Source: a virus. Taken from it: a DNA stretch of 64,000 nt. The position numbers and the translations under genes were made by a program. Position 1 is the first letter of the stretch; each line of letters begins with the position of its first letter. Of this stretch, positions 25,001-31,378 are shown piece after piece. The stretch lies in the IMG/VR virus record IMGVR_UViG_3300049855_000474, positions 62,001 through 126,000 of that record; one strand, given 5' to 3'. The notes under the pieces are model-generated. The model was not told the DNA's origin. It searched no databases and was given only the letters and a program-made list of their open reading frames with translations.

Positions 25001-26013
25001 ATACAGTACACAGGAACATCAACCTCCGCCGCTGCAAGGTCCTTAATAGGAACGTAACCACGACCGTCAGCCACAGCAATTTTAGTATCTCCAGTTAAAC
25101 AGGGGTTAGTAGACGTAGATCGGAACTCCGGATACACATCAGCAGGTCCTCTACCAAGGATAGTATCCCAGAAAAGCAAACCAGGTTCTGCACAAACGTG
25201 AGCGGCTTCAATTATTTCAGTCCACAATTCCCGTGCATCAACGTCATTAGAAATCTGGTGAGTAGCTTCCTTCTCTACAGGAAAGCGGAGTTGGACAGTG
25301 TCTCCATGCTTCACTGCATTCATAAATTCGTCGGTCAAACGAATTGAAATATTAGCTCCAGTGACCTTCTTCTTATCACGCTTGATATTGATGAAGGTAC
25401 GAATTTCTGGATGATGCACCGACACGGAAAGCATCAAAGCACCACGGCGCCCACCTTGAGCTACTTCCCGGCAGGTATTACTAAAACGCTCCATAAACAC
25501 ACCGATACCATCTGTGGTACTAGCGGCATTGGCTGTAAGGAGTCCTCGGGGACGAATAGTCGAAATATCAAAACCTACACCGCCACGCCGCTTCATCAGC
25601 TGGGCTTGTTCTTGGTCGGTCTTCATGATTCCACCATAGGAATCATAAGGTGACTCAATTACAAAGCAGTTCGACAATGACTGAAATTGGTGAATGTTTC
25701 CAACGGCAGACATAGGGCTGCCCTGAGGAATCACATCACCCATCCCACGCTGACCTGTGACAGGGTCAAAAGAGGAGAAGAGATCAAAGATCTCTTCGTA
25801 GGACATGGGGTTAGGGTACTTAGATTCTACACGATAGAACTCTCTAGCGAGACGTTCGTGCATAGCAGTAGGGGTAAGCTCTGTATAAGCACCAGAGGGT
25901 AACTTCAGTGCATACTTACCAGCGAATACTTCAGCCGCTAACTGGTCATTATCGAAATAGGCAAGAGACGCATTACGAACGTCGTCGTAGGTCAAGTTCT
26001 CACTCTTTGTCAT
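22060..26013 (-). CDS. nrdJ: Class II (B12-type) ribonucleotide reductase with intein
   Basis: A 1317-residue precursor; removing the 482-residue intein (305-786) leaves 835 residues, a usual length for an NrdJ-type catalytic chain. It reduces ribonucleotides using adenosylcobalamin. Extein motifs: LSNCFVIES (C116, redox Cys), GGVGFDISTIRPRG (144-157), NP|CGEI spanning the intein (radical Cys 787), NDSCRLMLVNL (second redox Cys), GRRTGLGITALGDAL, TTAPAGSVSILTQSTSGCEP, and a C-terminal Cys cluster (CKECKS...CVTCMTCGSSKC) serving as redox/zinc tail. No small radical subunit gene is nearby, consistent with class II. The paralogue, a small gene and dcd follow in the same operon. Confidence 0.9.
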   Translation of the reverse strand: MTKSENLTYDDVRNASLAYFDNDQLAAEVFAGKYALKLPSGAYTELTPTAMHERLAREFYRVESKYPNPMSYEEIFDLFSSFDPVTGQRGMGDVIPQGSPMSAVGNIHQFQSLSNCFVIESPYDSYGGIMKTDQEQAQLMKRRGGVGFDISTIRPRGLLTANAASTTDGIGVFMERFSNTCREVAQGGRRGALMLSVSVHHPEIRTFINIKRDKKKVTGANISIRLTDEFMNAVKHGDTVQLRFPVEKEATHQISNDVDARELWTEIIEAAHVCAEPGLLFWDTILGRGPADVYPEFRSTSTNPCLTGDTKIAVADGRGYVPIKDLAAAEVDVPVYCMDTATGKIAVRKMRHPRLTGHNQPVYKVTLEGGHSFKATPNHKMILRDGSEKRVDELKNGDSLWIAHRVSARFHEALPYYKATQSQNYWWVKDCNSSRWRTEHRLIWEHHHNCKVPPGHVIHHADFHASNNSVENLHLMQKRDYDQLHAECIKGDLNPIFKIKADPERFAQYSKTMSLATSGSDNGNAYATVSDEDIRQHVILLTRSLGCRASIKIWYKYAKENNLPQSFSCWRSSTLGSFYDLSIWAATECGITYPSLDPRLHRTLTKALEQGYTADIIDNEVTVERCCEHCGSSFVSSYSKREGCFCSISCSNYYANSKTSANVNRTASLHTTYQAKAEKSKTAILDTFTQLRLELGRDPYQKELESRCHSLGFSYRTGTKFGFRDWADVKSTAATYNHRVVSVEYVGTEDVYNGTVDNFHNLCMALGEESLDGFSTPAALFTVSRQCGEITLNSNDSCRLMLVNLYRFVDDPFTSKARFNYSRFDCVVQKAQRLMDNMIDLELECIDRILAKVEQDPEPEDVKSLEVTLWNKIRNSAVRGRRTGLGITALGDALAALGIRYGSDESVTATHDIYRALAMGAYRSSVQMAEERGAFPAFDLKIERNHPFLRQIMAEDQALEGRYLLYGRRNIGLTTTAPAGSVSILTQSTSGCEPVFKLAYTRRKKHNPNDQDAKIDFVDELGDKWQHYTVFHHGVKTWMEVTGNVNIEESPYWKATSEDIDWVKKIDIQAAAQKWICHSISNTTNIPKETTVDTVKQIYMRGWESGCKGVTIYREGSRDGVMFSEEAAKEIIIVDTHAPKRPKVLPCDIHRANVKGESYLVVVGRLDDRPYELFCGLSLNVEIPKRVKEGRLVKNGKNADGISLYNLEIPIGDDDQLVIKDIVTVFDNPIYGAFTRTISLALRHGVPVKFLVEQLRKDKHSDMWSFSTVIARVLSKHYIPDGTKTTSEKHCKECKSTELSYQQGCVTCMTCGSSKCS
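23656..25101 (-). mobile_element. Intein with HNH homing endonuclease in nrdJ
   Basis: Intein of 482 residues. Block A CLTGDTKIAV begins at Cys305; block B is HSFKATPNHKMIL; block F is VVSVEYVGTEDVYNGTVDNFHN. The central part has an HNH nuclease (WEHHHNC...GHVIHHADFHASNNSVENLHLM, about 444-476) and a later Cys-rich zinc segment (CCEHCGSSF...CFCSISC). The C-terminal splice junction reads FTVSRQ|CGEI: the last residue is Gln, not Asn, and the penultimate one Arg, not His; some active inteins are known to end in Gln. Insertion lies just before the catalytic radical Cys of the NPCGE motif. Block F to G spacing is longer than usual. Confidence 0.85.
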
Positions 26014-26036
26014 TACACGAAAACTCCAAGGTCAAT

Positions 26037-26255
26037 TTACGATTGAAAACGTTTAGATAACTCCACCATACGCGGTGTACCGGTTAGGCAGGCACAAGTA
26101 AAGATCACATTCTGTACTGCAGTCATTGTGAAGCGTTTGCCTTTACAAACAGGACACACAACTGGTAATTTTTCGCCTTTAGTATTACTATTGAGAGCCA
26201 ATTTACAGTTTCTTCCCAGAAGTAAATTCCGCAAATATGGTGTGTAAAAGCACAT
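26037..26255 (-). CDS. Small zinc-ribbon protein
   Basis: A 72-residue protein with VCPVCKGKRF...IFTCACLTG, a CxxC...CxC ribbon. The N-terminus is hydrophobic (FYTPYLRNLLLGRN). No family recognised; located directly before the reductase gene in the same direction. Confidence 0.55.
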   Translation of the reverse strand: MCFYTPYLRNLLLGRNCKLALNSNTKGEKLPVVCPVCKGKRFTMTAVQNVIFTCACLTGTPRMVELSKRFQS

Positions 26256-26294
26256 AATGATTTAGCATTTACAATCCTACGGTAAGGAGTACCG

Positions 26295-26618
26295 TTACAA
26301 CCATTTTCGTAATGATTTCGTCAGCAGTTCAAGATAATACAGAGTGAGTTGGTAGGTGGAATCTACAGATTCTTCAGTATCCATAGTTGTTACAGCTGAA
26401 AATAATTCGTCTTGTGCTTTTTTATACAAAACTTCGTCTATTTTGTACAAGTGAAGAAGCTTAAAATAGCTTCCTACTACAAAAGTTATTACATGAACCT
26501 TATCACTATAAGTCATGTCCTCTGACAACATAAAAACCTTAAATTTCCTAATTACTAAAGTTAGATGGGTTGCCAGTTCAACGGTTGCCGCCTTATTGAT
26601 AGAAGCCACTGTTCTCAT
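26295..26618 (-). CDS. Unknown helical protein
   Basis: A 107-residue helical protein with hydrophobic helices (TVELATHLTLVIRKFKVFML, YQLTLYYLELLTKSLRKW). It overlaps the preceding nuclease gene by four bases (ATGA). A perfect inverted repeat ACGGTA/TACCGT (26279-26295) lies at its stop but lacks a T-run. Function unknown. Confidence 0.55.
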   Translation of the reverse strand: MRTVASINKAATVELATHLTLVIRKFKVFMLSEDMTYSDKVHVITFVVGSYFKLLHLYKIDEVLYKKAQDELFSAVTTMDTEESVDSTYQLTLYYLELLTKSLRKWL

Positions 26619-27418
26619 ATCTTTACAGCTGCTCCATCGGATAAATTAAGTTTCTTGGCAAGGTCTGGACGAAAGCAGATAGGGGTATAGATACAATACT
26701 TTTCCTCCCCTTCTTTCTGGTTATTACATATGCCTTCAGGGAGGACCTTGAGACGCACACAATCCTTACCAAACTCGTGAGCTTGAACCTGCCCATCCAA
26801 AGTAGTTTTGATGGCAGGGACTACGAAAATCTTACGAACATTAGGATTTTCTCGTGAAATGTAAAGCATGGCAATCTTATCAAGATTCCAGCCATACATT
26901 CTGTTGAGAGCTGTTGCGTAGACACTAGCCTGAAGAGACCACTCGTACCAGATAGGTTCGGTCATTTCTTCAATTCGCCTAGTGCTCTTTGACTTTATCT
27001 CAAGTACAGCATTATATTCAGGTATAACACCGTCAATAAAGCCACCGATACCATTCATAGCCTTATCAATACGGTATTCTCTGTAATGAGGCCACTTGCC
27101 ACAGACCAAGCACTTGGAGGCTTTTCTGTTCTTTAAAACTAAACCACAGCACTTCCAGTCACCAAACAATAAACCAGCTTTACCCAAGTGTTGCTGCGTC
27201 ACAGCATGGATTACATGTCCCTGCTGGGTATAGAATTCACCAGAGTAACCCCAGGACTGACAGGCTTGGATGTCTTCAGTAGCATGATGGTATATTACAT
27301 AACGGCGAGGGCAGAATGGTAGAGTACTAGGACTAAACTTATCCTTGTATCGGCTAATATCGACAAAGTTGAAAGCTTCTCGAATAGCATGATCTAAGGT
27401 TTTTGGTTTCAGTTCCAT
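26615..27418 (-). CDS. Cas4/RecB-type PD-(D/E)XK exonuclease
   Basis: A 267-residue protein of the Cas4-like branch of RecB nucleases. C36 in LPFCPRRY, H71 in GHVIHAV, D129 in GFIDGV, E140 and K142 in VLEIKSK, and Q163 in LQASVYATAL form the nuclease core; C36 plus three Cys near the C-terminus (GIC, YCIYTPIC) are positioned to bind a 4Fe-4S cluster. An extra zinc-type insertion CC...CLVC lies at 90-106. Such nucleases process DNA ends in replication and recombination. It is adjacent to primase; no CRISPR genes are present, so an adaptation role is not suggested. Confidence 0.82.
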   Translation of the reverse strand: MELKPKTLDHAIREAFNFVDISRYKDKFSPSTLPFCPRRYVIYHHATEDIQACQSWGYSGEFYTQQGHVIHAVTQQHLGKAGLLFGDWKCCGLVLKNRKASKCLVCGKWPHYREYRIDKAMNGIGGFIDGVIPEYNAVLEIKSKSTRRIEEMTEPIWYEWSLQASVYATALNRMYGWNLDKIAMLYISRENPNVRKIFVVPAIKTTLDGQVQAHEFGKDCVRLKVLPEGICNNQKEGEEKYCIYTPICFRPDLAKKLNLSDGAAVKI

Positions 27419-28411
27419 TTATACGCTCACATGATTCTTAAGCCAGGAAAGCTGGTCAAGGGCTAAAGAGCCAGGATCCGTGCCTTCAGGCAAGACAATG
27501 TTATCAACATGATTGAAATAAACAGTGCCTTTAGAGTCCCCAACAAGCGAGCCAAAAGATTCTGTGCCTTGAAATAGATTTTTGGCAGCTAGGCGCCCAG
27601 CGCTATCTCCATCCATACAGACATAGACGTTATCAATGCCTAGAGTCATAAGAAGAGTACGTTTGTCATCTGACCAGTTGTTTGTTCCCATCAGGCAAAG
27701 AGCAGGAATCCCGAACTGAACCAATACAAGAGCATCGATTTGACCCTCAACCAAAACAATTGTTTTTGGTCGCATAGCTGCTACGTAATCAAACGGGAAT
27801 AGAATTTTACGAGCCTTAGCCCAGGGTGCGTTGTAATACTTTTGAGTAGTATTATCATCAAGACGCCTACCCGTATATCCCACAAGCTCCCTTTTCTGCA
27901 TAAAAGGGAGCAGGATTCTATTGGTAGTGTATCCATTTCTCAGGTTACGCTGACGCCAGTACTGCGCATTGATGGAAGTTAGAAAAGAAACGGATAGACC
28001 ACGCCAGGGTTGATTCGTATAGTCAGCCCATGGGATAATATTATCTGGTAACTTCCCTGCGTCCGAAGATTCCTCCTCCTCTTCCGCTATAAGCTGAGCA
28101 TGTACATGATCTACCAGATCTATACCACTTGTGTAGCTTTCTTTGGAATAACCGTGACCACCTTTGAGGGTTTGGAGTCCTAGATTCTTAGCAACAGAAT
28201 CCCAGGAACCTTTCCAGTCACAAACCCAACAATGAGCCCGCCTACCGTCTTTAGTAATCTCGAGCTTCATTTTCAGTCCATCTTCTAATGAAGGACAGGC
28301 TGGGTTTAGACAAATAGTAACAAAGTCCTTACGTTTTTCGATAAAACGTCGAGCGGACTTCAGCAACTCCTGCCTAATTATGTGTTCGGCTTGTGGATTA
28401 GGAGTGAACAT
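27419..28411 (-). CDS. DnaG-type DNA primase
   Basis: A 330-residue primase. Zinc-binding N-terminal domain with C34, C39, C61 and C64 (CLNPAC...HCWVCDWKG), a linker, then a DnaG-like catalytic core with TOPRIM motifs TIVLVEGQIDAL (Glu near 218) and VYVCMDGDSAGRLAAKNL (DxD near 265). It would synthesise RNA primers for lagging-strand replication. It is shorter than bacterial DnaG and lacks a helicase-binding C-terminal domain; no replicative helicase is fused. Stop and next start are adjacent. Confidence 0.87.
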   Translation of the reverse strand: MFTPNPQAEHIIRQELLKSARRFIEKRKDFVTICLNPACPSLEDGLKMKLEITKDGRRAHCWVCDWKGSWDSVAKNLGLQTLKGGHGYSKESYTSGIDLVDHVHAQLIAEEEEESSDAGKLPDNIIPWADYTNQPWRGLSVSFLTSINAQYWRQRNLRNGYTTNRILLPFMQKRELVGYTGRRLDDNTTQKYYNAPWAKARKILFPFDYVAAMRPKTIVLVEGQIDALVLVQFGIPALCLMGTNNWSDDKRTLLMTLGIDNVYVCMDGDSAGRLAAKNLFQGTESFGSLVGDSKGTVYFNHVDNIVLPEGTDPGSLALDQLSWLKNHVSV

Positions 28412-28460
28412 ACCTAATCATTTACAAGACAAGCAAGCAATTCAGTAGAAAAGGATTTCT

Positions 28461-28922
28461 CTAGACTAGACCATATAAAGCTAAAGGATTACCGTAATCT
28501 CTTGTAGCTCGAACGGGGTCTTGTTGGAATTGTTCTAGAAAAAACTTTTGATTTTGGTTAGGGTTGCCCTCCCAGCTCGGGAGTTCAACTACTAGGTCAT
28601 TACCTACAGAAGTCCAGTTAAAGTCGTACATATAAGCAGGAGCCACCACATAACGATAGGGTCTTTTAGCACTGGACAACCGTTGGTGTCTCATTACCTG
28701 ATGAAAGAAAGGAATATCCTTAGCGAAAATCTCACTCATATGCAAATAGGGCATATAGTAACCTCGGTAAGCATAGGTATGTCCCCAAAGATGTATAAGC
28801 TTAACCAAAGGTTTATCCTTTCTTTGTGCAGACGCTGCGTAAAAGTTAGTTGTATTACCTACAGTACCTGCTACATGTCTCTGTAGAAAAGGGTCCTGCT
28901 CTATAGGTACCCTGACTTCCAT
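28461..28922 (-). CDS. Stand-alone protein resembling a terminase segment
   Basis: A 153-residue protein. Its C-terminal third, LPSWEGNPNQNQKFFLEQF then DPVRATRDYGNPLALYG, parallels the segment of this phage's large terminase subunit that follows the ATPase domain (ATWEASPEYKKEDFRSEEV then VTFWRDFGAQPPLA). There is no Walker A motif and no nuclease domain. It may be a fragment left from recombination, or a short protein that uses the same module. No ribosome-binding sequence precedes the start; a seven-base-pair hairpin lies directly upstream instead. Confidence 0.5.
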   Translation of the reverse strand: MEVRVPIEQDPFLQRHVAGTVGNTTNFYAASAQRKDKPLVKLIHLWGHTYAYRGYYMPYLHMSEIFAKDIPFFHQVMRHQRLSSAKRPYRYVVAPAYMYDFNWTSVGNDLVVELPSWEGNPNQNQKFFLEQFQQDPVRATRDYGNPLALYGLV

Positions 28923-28924
28923 CT

Positions 28925-28943
28925 GCTGATGTTTAGCATCAGC
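28925..28943 (-). promoter_or_regulatory. Hairpin immediately upstream of a start codon
   Basis: GCTGATG (28925-28931) pairs with CATCAGC (28937-28943) around TTTAG. It ends two bases before the ATG of the terminase-segment protein and leaves no room for a ribosome-binding site. It could repress translation or bring an upstream site close; no T-run follows, so it is not a terminator. Confidence 0.4.
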
Positions 28944-28950
28944 TTGGTAA

Positions 28951-29262
28951 TCAGCTATTTGGAGGCTGAAGGATTCCTCTAGCTTGCAACAGCCAGCTGT
29001 CGAGATTACTCTTGAGCTGCCCGTCTACCTGCTGCGCCACGTTCTCAATTACAGGTAGAATAGCTTCAAGCAAGGCATTATGCACGTGGGGAGTAACAAA
29101 TAACTGAAGTAGTATCATAGGATCTGAGGTATCGAATTTGACATCTAGAGCTATTTTACCTAGTTCAAAGATACCAGTGGGTGTTTCAGTAAAATAGGTG
29201 ACTATCTTCTCACCGTTTTCAAATGTGACTGTATACTTTACAAGTGTCTCTGCTAGTAACAT
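28951..29262 (-). CDS. Unknown protein in tail gene cluster
   Basis: A 103-residue protein: beta-rich first half (VKYTVTFENGEKIVTYFTET) and a helical second half (HNALLEAILPVIENVAQQVDG). It starts immediately after the upstream stop. No family recognised. Confidence 0.6.
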   Translation of the reverse strand: MLLAETLVKYTVTFENGEKIVTYFTETPTGIFELGKIALDVKFDTSDPMILLQLFVTPHVHNALLEAILPVIENVAQQVDGQLKSNLDSWLLQARGILQPPNS

Positions 29263-29991
29263 TTAGAGCTCCAGTTCCAATTCATCAAGAGTGAGACTTG
29301 TCATAGCAAATTGAGAAGCCCAGGCATCACGTAGTTTAGACCCATCGTGAAGTGGCGGGTTTGATTGACTAACTCGAAAAGTTGCTGCCCATGTGACACT
29401 AGCAGGTTTTTGCGCGTCCTCAGTTACTGTAATAGGACTTTCGGGCTCAAAGAAACCACGAAGTAGTATTGTAGGATAAAGAAGACTGTGATACACAATA
29501 TTTACGAAGTTTGGTCTCCCACTAGAAAGAATTTTAGGCTCATCCAGAAGAGAGAAAAAATCGTAGTAGTCTAAAAGACCAGGAGGAAGAAAGATAAGAG
29601 AAGCTGTGCCATCAGCCCGAACAGCTTCCCTTACAGGCATGATATTACCAGTCTGGAAGGTAAAGGATACAGAAGGGTCATCAAAGAAAGTAGTGCGCTT
29701 ATTATCCAACCAATAGTGAGCAATATAACCAGTCCTAGTCTGCTGGGTCACACCACGCTGCTGGAAAGTCCAAGTAGTATTCTGGGGACCGGACCAAAAC
29801 AGAATATACTTACCGCGATCACCAAGCGTGACTTGCTGATCGGTAGTAATTATCATGGGTATAAATTCACGAGAAACACGTTGACCACGAGCGAGCCTTG
29901 CAGACTCTATCTCGGAAGTACGATCCGAAAAAGCCCCCAAGGAGGTTAATTGCTGTAGGATCCTGTCAGAGTTGATTACTTCAGTACCCAT
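29263..29991 (-). CDS. Putative tail or baseplate structural protein
   Basis: About 242 residues from ATG 29991, which has GAGG eight bases upstream. Contains strand-rich segments typical of phage tail proteins: YILFWSGPQNTTWTFQQRG, GYIAHYWLDN, and RGFFEPESPITVTEDAQK followed by SVTWAATFRVSQSNPPL. The N-terminus is helical. The pattern is that of a tail-completion or baseplate protein, but no precise family is recognised. Confidence 0.62.
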   Translation of the reverse strand: MGTEVINSDRILQQLTSLGAFSDRTSEIESARLARGQRVSREFIPMIITTDQQVTLGDRGKYILFWSGPQNTTWTFQQRGVTQQTRTGYIAHYWLDNKRTTFFDDPSVSFTFQTGNIMPVREAVRADGTASLIFLPPGLLDYYDFFSLLDEPKILSSGRPNFVNIVYHSLLYPTILLRGFFEPESPITVTEDAQKPASVTWAATFRVSQSNPPLHDGSKLRDAWASQFAMTSLTLDELELEL

Positions 29992-30051
29992 CAGCAAAAC
30001 CTCAATAGGAAAAGGAAATAAGACTGTGTTTGAGGCTATAACAGCTACGGA

Positions 30052-30771
30052 TTAATCTTCGTCGGAGTCACCCGACACATCGAGGCTCTGACCACGACGA
30101 GCAGCAAATTCCTGCTTAGCGTACTTCTCTACAAGACCCTGGCTATTAGCCACGATGTAGGCAAGATCTGCCTCACTAAGGTCGAGCCCCTCAAGCTCGC
30201 TACGAACTTCTCGAGCCTTCTTTTCCCTTGTAGTAAGAGCTGCGACAAGGACCTTGACACGAGCCTGGACATCGCCATCCTCATCATTGTCAGCAATCCC
30301 GACATCTTGAGGATCAACAGGCTGCGACAACGAAACGCCAGGGTTCTCCCCAACCACGATAGCATCGTGCTGCTTATGGTAGAGCAAGGCATCGTCCTCG
30401 GGACGACCAGTCTCTCGCATCTTTCGAATCTCAGGATTACCGTAATCCAGATACTGATAGGCGCGATCGACATCCTCACGAGCGCGAGGATTAGTCTCGT
30501 AATAAGCCTCCGCCTCAGCAGGAGGCACGATCTCAAGAACGCGACGCATGATCAAATCACGGAGGTCACGACTGTTCCGGAGAGTATCGGGAGTAACACG
30601 ATCCGAAAGGCAGACAGGGTGCTTGACACCAGGGATATCAAGCTTCTGAACGCGACCGGAGCGATCCGTCATCGTGAGGATGATAAGTCCTCGCGGCTTG
30701 TGGACGTTACGTACCCAAATTGGCTTATTTTCATCTAGAATTTGATCGATGTGACGAATGCTATAACTCAT
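30052..30771 (-). CDS. Probable abundant virion protein
   Basis: A 239-residue protein with codon use rich in C-ending codons, like the capsid gene and unlike its neighbours, which suggests high expression. Sequence: beta-rich N-terminus (IWVRNVHKPRGLIILTMTDRS), a central LRNSRDLRDLIMRRVLEIVPP, helical C-terminus and an acidic end (DVSGDSDED). It is translationally coupled to a 46-residue ORF upstream (ATGA overlap). No family recognised. Confidence 0.65.
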   Translation of the reverse strand: MSYSIRHIDQILDENKPIWVRNVHKPRGLIILTMTDRSGRVQKLDIPGVKHPVCLSDRVTPDTLRNSRDLRDLIMRRVLEIVPPAEAEAYYETNPRAREDVDRAYQYLDYGNPEIRKMRETGRPEDDALLYHKQHDAIVVGENPGVSLSQPVDPQDVGIADNDEDGDVQARVKVLVAALTTREKKAREVRSELEGLDLSEADLAYIVANSQGLVEKYAKQEFAARRGQSLDVSGDSDED

Positions 30772-30908
30772 GAATTAGTCTCCTTAATTAAGTCTTTATC
30801 GGAAGTTTCTTTAGTAACTTCTTCCTTAGAAGACTCTTCCTTCAAATCAGGCTGTTGTTTATCGGTCTCAACAATCTTTTCTTCTCGAACTACACCATAC
30901 CGTATCAT
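30768..30908 (-). CDS. 46-residue charged small ORF, coupled to the next gene
   Basis: ATG 30908 opens a 46-codon frame whose TGA overlaps the ATG of the following gene (ATGA). The product is mostly Glu, Lys, Thr and Ser (EEKIVETDK, EESSKEEVTKETSDKD). The exact four-base overlap, the rule for this genome, and a GGTGAG sequence upstream argue that it is translated. It may serve as a leader that couples translation. Confidence 0.5.
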   Translation of the reverse strand: MIRYGVVREEKIVETDKQQPDLKEESSKEEVTKETSDKDLIKETNS

Positions 30909-31056
30909 ACACTACCACTCACCTGCTCTCATCGAGCTTTCTGTTTCATAGACATGCTGTTAGCAGTGGCCTCAACAGACTGTCGCCGGGGCGGAACTCG
31001 GCGAAGATACTAATTACTTTGTAAGTTGCTATCGGCAGTTGCCTAGTAACACAGAT
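30909..31056. other. Non-coding gap with GC-rich hairpin
   Basis: Nearly 150 bases without an open frame. A CGCCG/CGGCG stem (about 30986-31005) can form on either strand. There is no T-run on the minus strand, so it is a weak terminator candidate at best; a promoter for the highly expressed downstream gene may lie here. Confidence 0.3.
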
Positions 31057-31377
31057 TTACATCTGTGATAACGAATCTGCGATAAGAAAAGCAATTGTTT
31101 TACTTGTCTTTTCTACATCTATAACGCAAAGGAGCTTCTTCTCCCCAGAAACAGGCTTCCAATGAACCAAGTACTCAAAACGAATATCAAATTTCTGCAG
31201 GGTCAGCGATCCTATCTTCGTCTCTGTAATCCTGGAAAATACATCAAACTCTACAGGAGACTTAAAGAGAATCAGCTTACCTATACTGTCTTTTACAAGT
31301 TTGTGGTTAATAAGCGACTCTATGTCGGGAAGCTTAGAAGCTAAATGCTCCTCAGGAGTTCCACGACAACAAGACAT
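31057..31377 (-). CDS. Unknown protein coupled to the tubulin-like gene
   Basis: From ATG 31377, one base after the FtsZ-like stop (TAGAATG), 106 residues. MSCCRGTPEEHLASKLPDIES is followed by a beta-rich region (LILFKSPVEFDVFSRI, RFEYLVHWKPVSGEKKLLCVIDV). Tight coupling to the tubulin-like gene makes an accessory role possible, but nothing in the sequence shows it. Confidence 0.55.
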   Translation of the reverse strand: MSCCRGTPEEHLASKLPDIESLINHKLVKDSIGKLILFKSPVEFDVFSRITETKIGSLTLQKFDIRFEYLVHWKPVSGEKKLLCVIDVEKTSKTIAFLIADSLSQM

Positions 31378-31378
31378 T

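Noticed and set aside
26615-27418. CRISPR adaptation role of the Cas4-like protein
   Set aside because: No repeat-spacer array and no other cas gene in the window; phage Cas4-like nucleases are common in replication clusters.
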